A stretch of DNA of 64,000 nt from Mesorhizobium sp. B2-3-4 (GCF_006442315.1 NZ_VFVY01000002.1:434001-498000), one strand, 5' to 3'; shown: positions 36,845 to 46,066, counted from the first letter of the stretch. A program made the numbers and translations. Notes: a model not told the origin generated them from the letters alone.

Positions 36845-38354
36845 ACTGGATCGTCACCTTGCTCAGGCTGAACAGCGTGCCGGTCGGCGTCGGCACGAAG
36901 CCGGCGATGTTCTTCTGCTGCGCCGTATAGCTGTAGGAGGTGTAGAGCCAGATCCAGGGCGAGACCTCGGCGAGGTGCTTCTCGAAATCGGCGAAGATCG
37001 CCTTGCGCTTTTCTGGATCGGTCTCGGCGCGACCCTGCTGCATCTGGCTGTCCAGCGTGTCGTCGATATAGTTGGCCACCTTCTGCAGATTGCCCGCCTT
37101 GGTCCAGTAGCGGTTGTACATGGTGTAGGGGTCGGCCCGGCCGCCATTGAGCGCGATCGCCATGTCGAAATCGCCCTTCAGCCAGGCATCGACATAGACG
37201 TTGAGCTCCATCATCTTGATGTCGAGCTTGACGCCGATTTCAGCCAGCTGCGACTGGATGACCTGGGCTTCCGCCGCCGCTGTCGGCGGTTCGCCGGTGG
37301 CGCCGATCACGGTCGCTGAAAAGCCGTCCGCGAAGCCGGCCTCGGCCATCAGTTTCTTGGCTTTTTCAACGTCGCGCTTGTAGCAGAAGAGCTGGCTTGG
37401 ATCGGTCGCCAGCGCCGGAATGGTCAGCGGTCCGGTGACCTTGCCTTCGCCGAGCGAAGCCGTGTCCAGCACCTCCTGCCGGTCGATCGCGCAGGAGATC
37501 GCCTGGCGCACCTTGAGTTCGGTCATCGGCTTGCGCGACGGGTTGAGCTGCAGCACGTGATAGGCCAGGACGGGCACGCGGTTGAGCTGCAGGCTGGCCT
37601 CCTTCGGCACCAGCGTGGCGACGAGTGGATCGTTGAGCAGGGCGAAATCGATCTGCTTGGTGCGCATGGCGGCCAGGATCGCCGCCTCGTCCGGCAGCAC
37701 GCTGATCTCGATGCCGTCGACACCGGTGGCGCCGCCGGCCCAGTCTTTGTTGGCGCTCAGGACTTCCTTGGCGTTGGGGTCCCATTTGTCGAGCTTGAAC
37801 GGACCCGAACCCATCGCCTTGGTGCCGATCGAACCGGCCGTGATCTCTGCCGCAGGAACGATGGCGGCGTTGACGTCGCTCATCGCTGTCAGGATCGGCA
37901 CGTCGGGCTGCGAGAGGTGGAACACGACGGTCGCCGCATCCGGCGTGTCGATGCCGGCGATGGACAGGAAATTGGCGCGGGCGGCAGCACCCGTCTTCTC
38001 GTCGAGAATGCGCTCGAACGACGCCTTGACGTCGGCGGACGTGACCGCCGTCCCGTCCTGGAATTTTGCTTTCGGATCGAGTTTGAAGCTCAGCTCCTTG
38101 CCGTCTTTCGAGAACGCCCAGGAGGTGGCGATGGCGGGAACGATCTGCAGGCTGGCGTCGACGCGAACCAGCGGCTCGTAGATCAACTCCAGAAGCCGCA
38201 GCGACGAGAACGCCGTCTGCTTGTGCGGGTCAAGGCCGGTGGCGTCCTGCGACCAGGCCATGTGCAATGTCGCCGCCTGCGTCGAAACGGTCGCGATGCC
38301 GAGGATCGCGGCAAGGGTAATGCCCGAAAGCAGCCTTCTTGTAAGATGAACCAT
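36843..38354 (-). CDS. Dpp/Opp-type ABC importer, periplasmic binding protein (family 5)
   Basis: A 503-residue peptide-type binding protein. Signal peptide about 1-27 (MVHLTRRLLSGITLAAILG, TVSTQA, cleavage before ATLHMAW). The mature protein has GLDPHKQTAFSSLRLLELIYEPLV, LSFKLDPKAKFQDGTAVTSADVKASFERI, and the late hinge VRQAISCAIDRQEVLD, all usual for family 5. GGGAGACGAG precedes the ATG. Sited between murQ and dppBC and under the same putative operator, it may bind muropeptides or murein peptides; ordinary dipeptides remain possible. Confidence 0.92.
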   Translation of the reverse strand: MVHLTRRLLSGITLAAILGIATVSTQAATLHMAWSQDATGLDPHKQTAFSSLRLLELIYEPLVRVDASLQIVPAIATSWAFSKDGKELSFKLDPKAKFQDGTAVTSADVKASFERILDEKTGAAARANFLSIAGIDTPDAATVVFHLSQPDVPILTAMSDVNAAIVPAAEITAGSIGTKAMGSGPFKLDKWDPNAKEVLSANKDWAGGATGVDGIEISVLPDEAAILAAMRTKQIDFALLNDPLVATLVPKEASLQLNRVPVLAYHVLQLNPSRKPMTELKVRQAISCAIDRQEVLDTASLGEGKVTGPLTIPALATDPSQLFCYKRDVEKAKKLMAEAGFADGFSATVIGATGEPPTAAAEAQVIQSQLAEIGVKLDIKMMELNVYVDAWLKGDFDMAIALNGGRADPYTMYNRYWTKAGNLQKVANYIDDTLDSQMQQGRAETDPEKRKAIFADFEKHLAEVSPWIWLYTSYSYTAQQKNIAGFVPTPTGTLFSLSKVTIQ

Positions 38355-38474
38355 TCTCGTCTCCCATTATTGAACTCGATGCCTTGCAGTTTCCGCGGGC
38401 CGCTTCCAAGGCACACATGCTTTGGAGTATCGGCCCAGTCTATGCGGCTTGACGCCGTCTTGTCTAAAGCGGCT

Positions 38475-39398
38475 TCAGGCCGCTTCGTCGCTGATTGCCT
38501 TTCGCAGGAATCCTCCGGCTTTGACCAGGGCGGCCCGCGCCACTTCGACATCGAGGCCGGTGATCGTCACCAGGATAGCCAGCTTGACGTCATTGCCGGT
38601 CCGCTCGAGCGACTGTCGTGCCTGTTGCGCGGTGCAGCCTGATATCTGCATGACGATCCTGGTAGCCCGGGCGACCAGCTTCCTGTTCGACGGATTGAGG
38701 TCGACCATCAGGTTCTGAAAACTCTTGCCGATGCGGATCATCGAGGCGGTGCTCAACATGTTGAGCACCAGCTTCTGCGCGGTTCCCGATTTCAGCCGGG
38801 TCGAGCCGGTGAGCACTTCGGGGCCGACGACCGGCGAGATGGCGATGTCGGCGATGCCGGCAATGGCCGATGCCGGGTTGCAGGACAGCGCCACCGTGGT
38901 GGCGCCGACCTGTTTTGCGTAATGCAAGCCACCGATGACGTAAGGCGTGCGTCCGCTGACCGCGATGCCGACCACCACGTCGTCAGGCCCAAGCCCGATC
39001 TCCTGCAAGGCCCTGGCACCCATTTTCGGGTCATCCTCGGCGCCTTCCGTCGAGCGCACCAGCGCATCGGACCCTCCGGCGATCAGGCCGACCACCATGC
39101 CCTCCGGCACGCCGAATGTCGGCGGACATTCCGAAGCGTCGAGCACGCCAAGCCGGCCGCTGGTGCCGGCGCCGATATAGACAAGCCGCGCGCCTTTCTG
39201 GAAGGCAAGCACGATGCGGTCGACCGCGGCGGCGATCTCCGGCAGCACCTTTTCGACAGCGGCCGGAACCAGCCTGTCCTCGTCATTGATCCTGCGCAGC
39301 ACGTCGATCGTGGGTAACAGGTCGATGTCCATGGTCCTCGGATTCCGGCCCTCGGAAACCAGCCGATCCAACTCGGACATCAACCCTTGCTCGGTCAT
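38475..39398 (-). CDS. murQ: N-acetylmuramic acid 6-phosphate etherase MurQ
   Basis: A 307-residue SIS-domain enzyme that cleaves the lactyl ether of MurNAc 6-phosphate to give GlcNAc 6-phosphate and D-lactate. Diagnostic motifs are present: [21 protein letters not shown] with the active-site Glu, STEGAEDD with the second catalytic Glu, and [11 protein letters not shown]. Length is normal. It is first in a run murQ, binding protein, dppB, dppC, dppDF, serine hydrolase, anmK, all on the minus strand. A 15-bp palindrome lies 75 bases upstream of its start. Confidence 0.96.
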   Translation of the reverse strand: MTEQGLMSELDRLVSEGRNPRTMDIDLLPTIDVLRRINDEDRLVPAAVEKVLPEIAAAVDRIVLAFQKGARLVYIGAGTSGRLGVLDASECPPTFGVPEGMVVGLIAGGSDALVRSTEGAEDDPKMGARALQEIGLGPDDVVVGIAVSGRTPYVIGGLHYAKQVGATTVALSCNPASAIAGIADIAISPVVGPEVLTGSTRLKSGTAQKLVLNMLSTASMIRIGKSFQNLMVDLNPSNRKLVARATRIVMQISGCTAQQARQSLERTGNDVKLAILVTITGLDVEVARAALVKAGGFLRKAISDEAA

Positions 39399-39472
39399 TC
39401 CCGTGCTTTCAACCCGCGACCATTCTTTGTTAACTTTTTAGAATTGGATATTCGAATGGTCAACAGAAAATT

Positions 39473-39487
39473 GGAATAAAATATTCC
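39473..39487. promoter_or_regulatory. Candidate RpiR/MurR operator in front of murQ
   Basis: GGAATAAAATATTCC: GGAATA and TATTCC around AAA. The exact reverse complement of the palindrome at 41719-41733. It lies upstream of murQ and ends directly at the stop codon of the upstream kinase gene. MurR-type RpiR regulators bind short AT-rich palindromes and respond to MurNAc 6-phosphate in E. coli. Confidence 0.75.
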
Positions 39488-40381
39488 TCACCTATCCAGC
39501 CTTTTCTGAGCCGGAGACCTCTTGGCAAGAATGATCGCGCCGGACACCGCGTCGCCGTCAGCCGGCTTCAGGCGGCGGCGCACATCGGGCGAAAGCCAGG
39601 GCTCGAGCGGACTGGCGAGGCCGCCGAGCAAGGTCACGCGCGGTGCGCCTTTTTCGAACAGCACCCGCACCAGCGTGTCGATCTGTTCGGCGGCACTTTG
39701 CACGATGCGCCGCCCGACGGGGTCGCCCTGGTCGGCATGGCGCATCACCATGGGTGCCAGCGCCGCATAGTCCGTGGCGCTGGCGCGGTCCATCCAGGCG
39801 ACCGCCTCCATCGGGTCGTCCTGGAAGCGCTGCATCACCTCACGCAACAGCGCTGTGCGCTCATGGCGGCCATCATGGGCGCGCAGCGCCAGTTGCACGG
39901 CCTTCAGGCCGAGATCGGCGCCGCTGCCCTCGTCGGAGATCGGAAAGCCATAGCCGCCGGCGCGCAGGTCGCGCCCCTCGACAAAGCCGAGGCCGATCGA
40001 GCCGGTGCCGGCAATGACGATGGCGCCGTCCTGGCCGGAATGCGCGCCGAGGCAGGCGCCCACGCCATCGCTGACGAAGGCGATGCCGGCGAAGGGATGC
40101 GCGATCGCCCGCAATGCCTCCTCGGCGCCCTTGCGCCCGATCCCGGCAAGGCCGATGCCGGCATGGGTGCGGACGGTTTCGGCCGGCCCGAACCCTGCTT
40201 CCTCGATCGCCGCGCCGAAAGCCTTCGCGATGGAGGCCCACGCCGCCTCGATGCCGAGCCGCGTCGTCGCCGGGCCGGACAGGCCCTGTCCCAGCACCAT
40301 GCCTTGCGCGTCCTCGAGGCGCGCGCGGCAACCGGTGCCGCCGCCATCGACGCCGAGGAAGTAATGCGCCTCGGTATTCAT
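39488..40381 (-). CDS. BadF/BadG/BcrA-family amino-sugar kinase (MurK/NagK-like)
   Basis: A 297-residue ASKHA-fold protein of the BadF/BadG family: ATP-site VDGGGTGCRARLEDA at the N-terminus, HAGIGLAG, VSDGVGACLGAHS and IVIAGTGSIGLGF, then a late LLGGLASPLEPW. The family contains GlcNAc kinases and the MurNAc/GlcNAc kinase MurK of clostridia. Together with MurQ and AnmK it would phosphorylate free MurNAc or GlcNAc from recycled wall. ATG 40381 overlaps the murA stop by 4 bases (ATGA). Confidence 0.87.
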   Translation of the reverse strand: MNTEAHYFLGVDGGGTGCRARLEDAQGMVLGQGLSGPATTRLGIEAAWASIAKAFGAAIEEAGFGPAETVRTHAGIGLAGIGRKGAEEALRAIAHPFAGIAFVSDGVGACLGAHSGQDGAIVIAGTGSIGLGFVEGRDLRAGGYGFPISDEGSGADLGLKAVQLALRAHDGRHERTALLREVMQRFQDDPMEAVAWMDRASATDYAALAPMVMRHADQGDPVGRRIVQSAAEQIDTLVRVLFEKGAPRVTLLGGLASPLEPWLSPDVRRRLKPADGDAVSGAIILAKRSPAQKRLDR

Positions 40382-41634
40382 GCGCTCAGCCGCTCGATGT
40401 CGGCGCCGCACAGGCGCAGCTTGCGGTCGAGTTGCTCATAGCCTCTGTCGAGATGGTAGACCCTGTTGATTGTCGTCTCGCCTTCGCTGACCAGCGCCGC
40501 CAGCACCAGCGACACCGAAGCGCGCAGGTCGGTGGCCATCACTTGCGCGCCGTGCAGCGTCTCGCCGCCGCGCACCAGCGCCATCGTGCCTTGCAGCTTG
40601 ATGTTGGCGCCGAGCCGCATCAGTTCGGGCACATGCATGAAGCGGTTCTCGAAGATGGTTTCGCGCAGCAGCGAGGCGCCTTGCGCGCAGCACATCAGCG
40701 CCATGAACTGCGCCTGAAGGTCGGTCGGAAAGCCGGGATAGGGTTCCGTGGTGAGGTCGGCCGCCTTGAGCGGCCGGTCACGCGACACGATCAGCCCGCG
40801 ATCGCCAGGCCAGACGCCGACACCGGTGGCTTCGAGCAGTTGCACCACCGAAGCCATGTGCTCGAGCCGGGCATGGGTGAGTTCAAGCAGGCCGCCGGTG
40901 ATCGCGGCGGCGATGGCATAGGTGCCGGTCTCGATCCGGTCCGGGATGATCTCGTGGCTGGCCGGACGCCAGCTTGTGTCGCCGGCGATCAGGATGCGGT
41001 GCGTGCCGGCGCCCTCGATGCGCGCGCCCATCGCGTTGAGGCAAGCGGCGAGGTCGGCGACCTCCGGCTCGCGCGCGGCGTTGAGGATCTCGGTTTCGCC
41101 CTTCGCGGTGGTCGCCGCCATCATAGCGGTCTCCGTCGCCCCGACCGATGGTGAGGAGAGCACGATGCGGGTGCCGGTCAATCCACCCGGCGCCGAAGCG
41201 ACGATCAGGCCGTTTTCGATGGCGATCCTGGCGCCGAGTGCGGCGAGTGCCGAGACATGCATGTCGACCGGCCGTGCGCCGATGGCGCAACCGCCCGGCA
41301 GCGAAACCCTGGCATGGCCGAAGCGGGCAAGCAGCGGTGCCAGCACCAGCACCGTTGCCCGCATCTTGCGCACCGTGTCGTAGGACGTCTCCTTGGAGAC
41401 GGCGGCCCTGGTGTCGACGGTCGCGGCATGCGCCGAACGCACCACCTCGGCGCCGTGAAGCCGCACCACGCCGAGCATGTTCTCGACGTCGGTCACGTCA
41501 GGCAGGTTGGTCAGTTCGAGCGGGTAGGGGCTGAGCAAGGCGGCGGCAATCTGGGGCAATGCGGCATTCTTGGCGCCCGAGATCGTCACCGCGCCTTCCA
41601 GCCTGCGTCCGCCGACGATGCGCAATCTGTCCAT
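40378..41634 (-). CDS. UDP-N-acetylglucosamine 1-carboxyvinyltransferase (MurA paralogue)
   Basis: A 418-residue MurA/EPSP-synthase-fold enzyme. Catalytic residues are conserved: Lys22-Asn23 in SGAKNAA, Cys116 in [12 protein letters not shown] (Cys115 in E. coli, fosfomycin target), Asp in [11 protein letters not shown] and Arg/Asn in [13 protein letters not shown]. So it should transfer enolpyruvate to UDP-GlcNAc, the first committed step of peptidoglycan synthesis. Rhizobia usually carry another murA in a housekeeping locus; here it is coupled to an amino-sugar kinase and a recycling regulator, so it is probably an inducible second copy. The start ATG 41634 is set by the family N-terminus and an upstream GGAG. 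Confidence 0.9.
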   Translation of the reverse strand: MDRLRIVGGRRLEGAVTISGAKNAALPQIAAALLSPYPLELTNLPDVTDVENMLGVVRLHGAEVVRSAHAATVDTRAAVSKETSYDTVRKMRATVLVLAPLLARFGHARVSLPGGCAIGARPVDMHVSALAALGARIAIENGLIVASAPGGLTGTRIVLSSPSVGATETAMMAATTAKGETEILNAAREPEVADLAACLNAMGARIEGAGTHRILIAGDTSWRPASHEIIPDRIETGTYAIAAAITGGLLELTHARLEHMASVVQLLEATGVGVWPGDRGLIVSRDRPLKAADLTTEPYPGFPTDLQAQFMALMCCAQGASLLRETIFENRFMHVPELMRLGANIKLQGTMALVRGGETLHGAQVMATDLRASVSLVLAALVSEGETTINRVYHLDRGYEQLDRKLRLCGADIERLSA

Positions 41635-41718
41635 TCTGATGGCTCCGTCCCGACACCCGCCCAAGGGTCGGCTCACGGTCGAGAATTAATTCTGCGTTCT
41701 TGGCTGTCAATCAAATTT

Positions 41719-41733
41719 GGAATATTTTATTCC
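41719..41733. promoter_or_regulatory. Candidate RpiR/MurR operator between murA paralogue and rpiR
   Basis: GGAATATTTTATTCC, the exact reverse complement of the site at 39473-39487. It lies in the 134-base divergent gap, 36 bases before the regulator start and 85 bases before the murA start. Its position suits autoregulation and control of the murA-kinase pair. Confidence 0.78.
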
Positions 41734-41768
41734 TCAACCGTGGAATGCCGAACCGCTCGAGAGGGTCC

Positions 41769-42629
41769 ATGTCCGTTCTGAAGAAGATCGCCGCGAAGCT
41801 CGACGGCATGGCGGCCGGCGATCGCGAGATCGGCCGCTACATCGTCGACCATCCCGATGAGATGCTGCGCCTGTCGACGGCGGCGCTGGCGGCCGAGATC
41901 GGGCGCAGCCAGTCGAGCGTGGTCAAGTTCAGCCAGAAGCTCGGCTATGCCAGCTACCAGGAGCTCAAGCTCGCCGTCAGCGAGGCGAGGTCGCGCGACT
42001 GGCAGATGCTGGCCGGCGTCATTCACGGCTCGATCGAGGTCGGCGACGGCTTTCCCGTCATCCTGAAAAAGCTGATCGGCTCCAAGCTCCTGTCGATGCA
42101 GCAGACCGTCGCCGCCAACAGCGACCGCATCCTCTCGCGGACGCTGGAGTTGCTCGACGGCGCGCGCCGTATCCATCTTGTCGGCGTCGGCGCCTCCTCG
42201 CTGGTGGCGCGCGATTTCTCCTACAAGCTGATGAAGCTCGGCCGCAACGTGCTGCATGACAGCGACAGCCACATCCAGATGGCCAATGCCTCGACGCTTG
42301 GGCCTGACGACGTGCTGTTTGCCCTGTCCTATTCCGGCACCAGCATCGAAACCTTGCGCATTGCCGAGCTTGCGGCCAAGCGCGGCACGATGGTGATCGC
42401 CGTCACCGGCCTGCACGACAATCCGCTGAGCCGGGTCGCCGACATCCGCCTTTACACCATCGCCGACGAGGAGCGTGCGCGCTCCTCCTCCATCACCGCG
42501 CGCGACGCGCAGCTGACGCTGACCGACCTGTTGTTCATCCTCCTGGTGCAGAGGCAGCCGGATGCCAACGACTACGTCCACAACAGCGAGGCCGCCGTCT
42601 CGGTGCTGAAGGCCGAGCGGCCGTCTTAG
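41769..42629 (+). CDS. RpiR-family regulator, MurR-like
   Basis: A 286-residue regulator. The N-terminal HTH_6 domain (about 1-75) reads LSTAALAAEIGRSQSSVVKFSQKLGYASYQELK, followed by a SIS sugar-phosphate-binding domain at about 115-250 (IHLVGVGASSLVARDFSYKL, SYSGTSIETLRIAELA). The likely effector is MurNAc 6-phosphate or a related amino-sugar phosphate. ATG 41769 gives the usual N-terminus; upstream in-frame starts at 41700 and 41745 would run back over the palindrome. Its operator-like palindrome occurs in front of itself, murA and murQ. Confidence 0.92.
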   Translation: MSVLKKIAAKLDGMAAGDREIGRYIVDHPDEMLRLSTAALAAEIGRSQSSVVKFSQKLGYASYQELKLAVSEARSRDWQMLAGVIHGSIEVGDGFPVILKKLIGSKLLSMQQTVAANSDRILSRTLELLDGARRIHLVGVGASSLVARDFSYKLMKLGRNVLHDSDSHIQMANASTLGPDDVLFALSYSGTSIETLRIAELAAKRGTMVIAVTGLHDNPLSRVADIRLYTIADEERARSSSITARDAQLTLTDLLFILLVQRQPDANDYVHNSEAAVSVLKAERPS

Positions 42630-42634
42630 GAGCC

Positions 42635-43990
42635 TCAGACGCTTTCGAGATAGGTTTCGATCTCGAAGTCGCTGACGTTGAGGGCAAACGTGTTCAGTTC
42701 CTGGCGTTTGCAGGCAACGAAGGAGTCGCGCAGGATCGCCGGGAAAATCTCCGCGACATGAGATCCGCCTTCGAAGGCCGCGATCGCCGATGCCCAGTCC
42801 GGCGGCAGCTTGGCCGGGGTAGCGCCTTGCCCGTCATTGCCGGCCGGATCGCCCGGCGACATCTGCTTCTCGATGCCGATCAGGGCGGCGCCCAGTATGG
42901 CGGCAAGCACGAGGTAAGGGTTGGCGTCGGCTCCCGAAACACGGTGTTCGATGCGCCGCGCCGCGGTCGGCCCGCCGGGAATGCGGATCGCGACCATGCG
43001 GTTCTCATAACCCCAGGCGACCGCGGTCGGGGCGTAGGATCGCGGACGCAGCCTGCGGTAGGAATTGAAGTGCGGGGCGAACACCAGCGTGCTTTCGGCC
43101 ATCGCCGCCAAGAGTCCGCCGACGGCGTGGCGCATGGTATCGGAGCCCTGGTCGGTGCCATCGTCGAACACGTTGCGGCCATCGGCGTCGACCAGGCTGA
43201 AATGGACGTGAAAACCATTGCCGGCGCGATCGCCATAGGGCTTGGCCATGAAGCAGGCGGCAAAGCCGTGCTTGCGCGCGATGCCCTTCACCGTGCGCTT
43301 GAACAGCACGGCATCGTCGGCGGCGCGCAAGGCATCGGCGACATGGTTCAGGTTGATCTCGAACTGGCCGACGCCGTTCTCGGCTATCGCCGTATCGACG
43401 GGGATGCCTTGCGCGCGGCAGGCTTCGTAGACGTCATGGATGAAGGATTCGAAATCGTCGATCTCGTCGATCGACAGCGCCGCGTCGGAATCCAGGCGCC
43501 GCCCGGTGACCGGCGACACCGGCCCGACCGGTCGCTGCGATTGCGGATCGACCAGATAGAATTCGAGTTCGGTGGCCGCGACCGGCGTCAGGCCGAGCAT
43601 CCTGTAGCGATCGAGAATGCGGGCCAGCGCCCGCCGGGGATCGCCGAGATAGGGCGCGCCGTTTTCGTCGGCGAGCCAGAGCGGCACGAGCGCGGTCGGA
43701 TGCGCCGTCCATTCCACCGGCAGAATGCCGCGTCCCGTCCATTGGCACAGGCCATCGGCATCGCCGGTCGAGAAGACCAGGCTGTTGCCCTCGATGTCCT
43801 CGCCCCAGACGTCGAGGCCGATCAGCGAATAGGGCATGCGCAGCTTGCCCTCCAGCGCCTTGCGCGCCTGCTCGACCGGGATGCGCTTTCCCCGCATGAT
43901 GCCGTTGAGATCGCACACCGCCGCCCGCAGGCTCTGGATGTCGCTTCTGGTTTCGAGCCAGCTCAGAACGTCCGCGATTGCATCGCTCAA
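42635..43990 (-). CDS. Glutamine synthetase-like enzyme (gamma-glutamylpolyamine synthetase type)
   Basis: A 451-residue GS-fold protein with the metal and nucleotide motifs ATELEFYLVD, NGVGQFEINLNH, NGFHVHFSL and RIPGGPTAARRIEHRVSGADANPYLVLAAIL. The sequence lacks a GlnA-type adenylylation Tyr loop that I can recognise and resembles PuuA-type or GlnIII-like enzymes, which ligate glutamate to amines such as putrescine or ethanolamine. The start codon appears to be TTG at 43990 with AGAGG upstream; the next in-frame ATG is at codon 32, too far in for the N-terminal beta-grasp domain. The GntR regulator upstream probably controls it. It ends 5 bases from the rpiR stop. Confidence 0.82.
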   Translation of the reverse strand: MSDAIADVLSWLETRSDIQSLRAAVCDLNGIMRGKRIPVEQARKALEGKLRMPYSLIGLDVWGEDIEGNSLVFSTGDADGLCQWTGRGILPVEWTAHPTALVPLWLADENGAPYLGDPRRALARILDRYRMLGLTPVAATELEFYLVDPQSQRPVGPVSPVTGRRLDSDAALSIDEIDDFESFIHDVYEACRAQGIPVDTAIAENGVGQFEINLNHVADALRAADDAVLFKRTVKGIARKHGFAACFMAKPYGDRAGNGFHVHFSLVDADGRNVFDDGTDQGSDTMRHAVGGLLAAMAESTLVFAPHFNSYRRLRPRSYAPTAVAWGYENRMVAIRIPGGPTAARRIEHRVSGADANPYLVLAAILGAALIGIEKQMSPGDPAGNDGQGATPAKLPPDWASAIAAFEGGSHVAEIFPAILRDSFVACKRQELNTFALNVSDFEIETYLESV

Positions 43991-44239
43991 TTTCTCTTAC
44001 CTCTGGTTCCCTGCGGTGCCGCGCCTGAGGCGGCCACCCTGATCATGACAACAACGGCTGATGAGTTCATGAAAGTACCTCCGGCGCGTGCCAGGAGAGT
44101 TTCCTTCATTTTTTCAGATCACTAGCCGGGATGTCGGGAGGCATTTCAGGAACCAGTTGCGCGATTTGCGATCGCAACATAGCGACAAGCCACGGGAAAG
44201 CCAAGTGGCATCTGGCGACGGCCACAGGAGGCTCCTGCC
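43991..44239. other. Intergenic stretch before the GS-like gene
   Basis: 249 bases between the GntR stop and the GS-like start on the minus strand. It should hold the GS-like promoter. I see an AT-rich patch around 44103-44120 and no clear hairpin, palindrome or gene. A CTGGCAC string near 44090 on the minus strand lacks the matching -12 GC for sigma-54. Confidence 0.4.
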
Positions 44240-44938
44240 TTAGTTCCTTGCTTCCGGAAACTTGACCTGCCGCAGGATGTGGGCGGCACCCTCGTCGATG
44301 TCGCGAACGATGGCCGCGCGTGCCCGCGCGCCGTCTTGTGCCTCGATCGCCGCGACGACTTCCTCGTGATAGTCGATGGCCAGGATGGAAGAGAGGTCGT
44401 CCTCGAATCCCATGGCGAGGTTTCTCAGGAAAGGGCCGACCTGCATCCAGACGGTCTCTATCAGGAAGATCATCTGCTCGTTGCCGCAACGGCGGTAGAT
44501 CGAGAATTTGAAATCGTGGTTCTTCCTGAGATAGTCGCCGATGTCGCCCTTGCGGGCCGCCAGCGTCAAGTCGGCGCAATGGCGCCGTATCGTCCGCAGA
44601 TTGTTGCCGTTGATCAATCCCGTCGCAAACTCGGTCGCCGAACCTTCCAGGATCGTGCGCACGGCGGTCAATTGTGAAAACCGCTCGGCGGAGATAACCG
44701 GCACCTCGACGCTGCCGTTCGGCATCGGGCTCAGCGCCCGCAATGCCTGCAGCCGCATGAAGGCGCTGCGCACCGGCATGTCGCTGGTACCGAGTTCGCC
44801 GGCGAGCTTGCGCGAGGTCAGCTTCTGGCCGGGCAGGAACTGGCCCGACATCAGGGCCCGCACGAGTTCCAGATAAACCTTCTCATGCAGGGGCACGGTG
44901 TCGACGGCGGTCAACCCGAAATGTGTTCTGTCGGCCAT
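44240..44938 (-). CDS. GntR-family (FCD) transcriptional regulator
   Basis: A 232-residue GntR regulator: winged helix at about 15-80 (LHEKVYLELVRALMSGQFLPGQKLTSRKLAGELGTSDMPVRSAFMRLQ), then an all-helical FCD sensor domain with Asp and His candidates for metal or carboxylate binding (NHDFKFSIYR, DYHEEVVAAI). It is upstream of the GS-like gene in the same direction, with a 249-base gap; it probably controls that gene or itself. Effector unknown. Confidence 0.88.
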   Translation of the reverse strand: MADRTHFGLTAVDTVPLHEKVYLELVRALMSGQFLPGQKLTSRKLAGELGTSDMPVRSAFMRLQALRALSPMPNGSVEVPVISAERFSQLTAVRTILEGSATEFATGLINGNNLRTIRRHCADLTLAARKGDIGDYLRKNHDFKFSIYRRCGNEQMIFLIETVWMQVGPFLRNLAMGFEDDLSSILAIDYHEEVVAAIEAQDGARARAAIVRDIDEGAAHILRQVKFPEARN

Positions 44939-45142
44939 TGGCGGGCGCTACTTCATTCGTTCTGAAATTGGGGCCGGGCACGGCGGGAACGCCGAAGTCG
45001 CCGATTGATCGGCCATGATAGACGCTTCGATCGTAGCCCGGCAAGCCGACGCGCGAGTCCTCGAGCCAACTGATCAGGAAAAGCGTTGGCATCTATAAAA
45101 TGCGGCGTGAATGCACTGGCTATGAGGAATAATGCTTTTCAG

Positions 45143-45154
45143 TTGCACAAAATG
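45143..45154 (+). promoter_or_regulatory. Shared motif TTGCACAAAATG upstream of hydrolase 1
   Basis: TTGCACAAAATG lies 35 bases before the start of the hydrolase gene at 45189. The same 12 bases occur in the opposite orientation at 53279-53290, between the C45 acyltransferase gene and the GntR regulator. Likely operator of that regulator, linking two units 8 kb apart. The rest of 44939-45188 holds a TATAAAATG-like AT patch near 45092 and no other clear element. Confidence 0.6.
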
Positions 45155-45188
45155 ATGAAATGGTGTGTCGGTGAACGGGAGCGGATGA

Positions 45189-46034
45189 ATGCGCAATGTC
45201 AGCGGCCACGGCAAGCGGCTGTCCTACTATGATTTCGGGCACACGACGGTTTATGCCTCTCGCTCCGACCAGCGCTTCCCCTATTGCGCCTATGTTCCCG
45301 ACGATTATTCCGAGGATGGCGACAAGACCTACCCGCTGGCGGTGATCGTCCACGGCACCGAGCGCGGCATGCTCGCCTATCGCGACGCCTTTGCCGACTT
45401 TGCCGAACAGAACGGCGTCATCGTGCTGGCGCCGCTGTTTCCGGCCAACATCTGTTTTCCCGGTGATCTCTCTTCCTACAAGATGCTGCGCGAGGGTGAT
45501 CTCCACTACGACGCCGTCATGCTCGACGTGATCGAGGAGATGCGCGAGCGCTACCGCATCCGGGGCGAGCGCGTGATGATGTACGGCTTCTCCGGCGGCG
45601 GCCATTTCACCCACCGCTTCCTGTTCCTGCATCCAGAGCGTCTGCTGGCAGCCTCGATCGGCGCGCCGGGTGTCGTCACTCTGCTCGACTTCGATCACGA
45701 TTTCTGGGTCGGTGTGCGCGACTTCGAGAAAGTGTTCGGCAAGAAGGTCGATCTCGACGCCATGCGCAAGGTCGCCGTGCAGATGGTGATCGGCGGCGAC
45801 GACACCGAGACCTGGGAAATCACCATCACCCCGAACGATCCCTGGTGGATGCCGGGCGCGGATCTGGCCGGCGCAAACCGCAACGACAGGATGCGTGCGC
45901 TCAAGGGCAGCCTGGAAAAGCACGGTGTCGCGGTGCAGCTCGATGTCGTGCCTGGCATCAAGCATGACGACCGCGAGCTCATCGGCAAGGTCAAGGACTT
46001 CTTCGCGCGGACATTGAGCGCCGCGCCCGCTTGA
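45189..46034 (+). CDS. Alpha/beta hydrolase, copy 1
   Basis: A 281-residue serine hydrolase of the esterase/PHB-depolymerase-like fold: VIVHGTERG oxyanion region, nucleophile Ser135 in YGFSGGGHF, and His in IKHDDRE. No signal peptide, so cytoplasmic. It is paralogous to the hydrolase at 47765-48628: both share YASR(S/A)DQRF, VIVHGT/VLVHGT, LAPLFPA, LSSYK, FLHPERLL and DPWWMPGA/DSWWMPGA. It precedes the binding-protein gene by 32 bases on the same transcript. The substrate is likely an ester or amide brought in by the importer. Confidence 0.8.
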   Translation: MRNVSGHGKRLSYYDFGHTTVYASRSDQRFPYCAYVPDDYSEDGDKTYPLAVIVHGTERGMLAYRDAFADFAEQNGVIVLAPLFPANICFPGDLSSYKMLREGDLHYDAVMLDVIEEMRERYRIRGERVMMYGFSGGGHFTHRFLFLHPERLLAASIGAPGVVTLLDFDHDFWVGVRDFEKVFGKKVDLDAMRKVAVQMVIGGDDTETWEITITPNDPWWMPGADLAGANRNDRMRALKGSLEKHGVAVQLDVVPGIKHDDRELIGKVKDFFARTLSAAPA

Positions 46035-46066
46035 AAAAACTGCAGTCAACAATGCTGGAGATAAAA

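Noticed and set aside
44080..44100. Sigma-54-like CTGGCAC string on the minus strand upstream of the GS-like gene
   Set aside because: The -12 GC is missing at the required spacing, so it does not meet the consensus.
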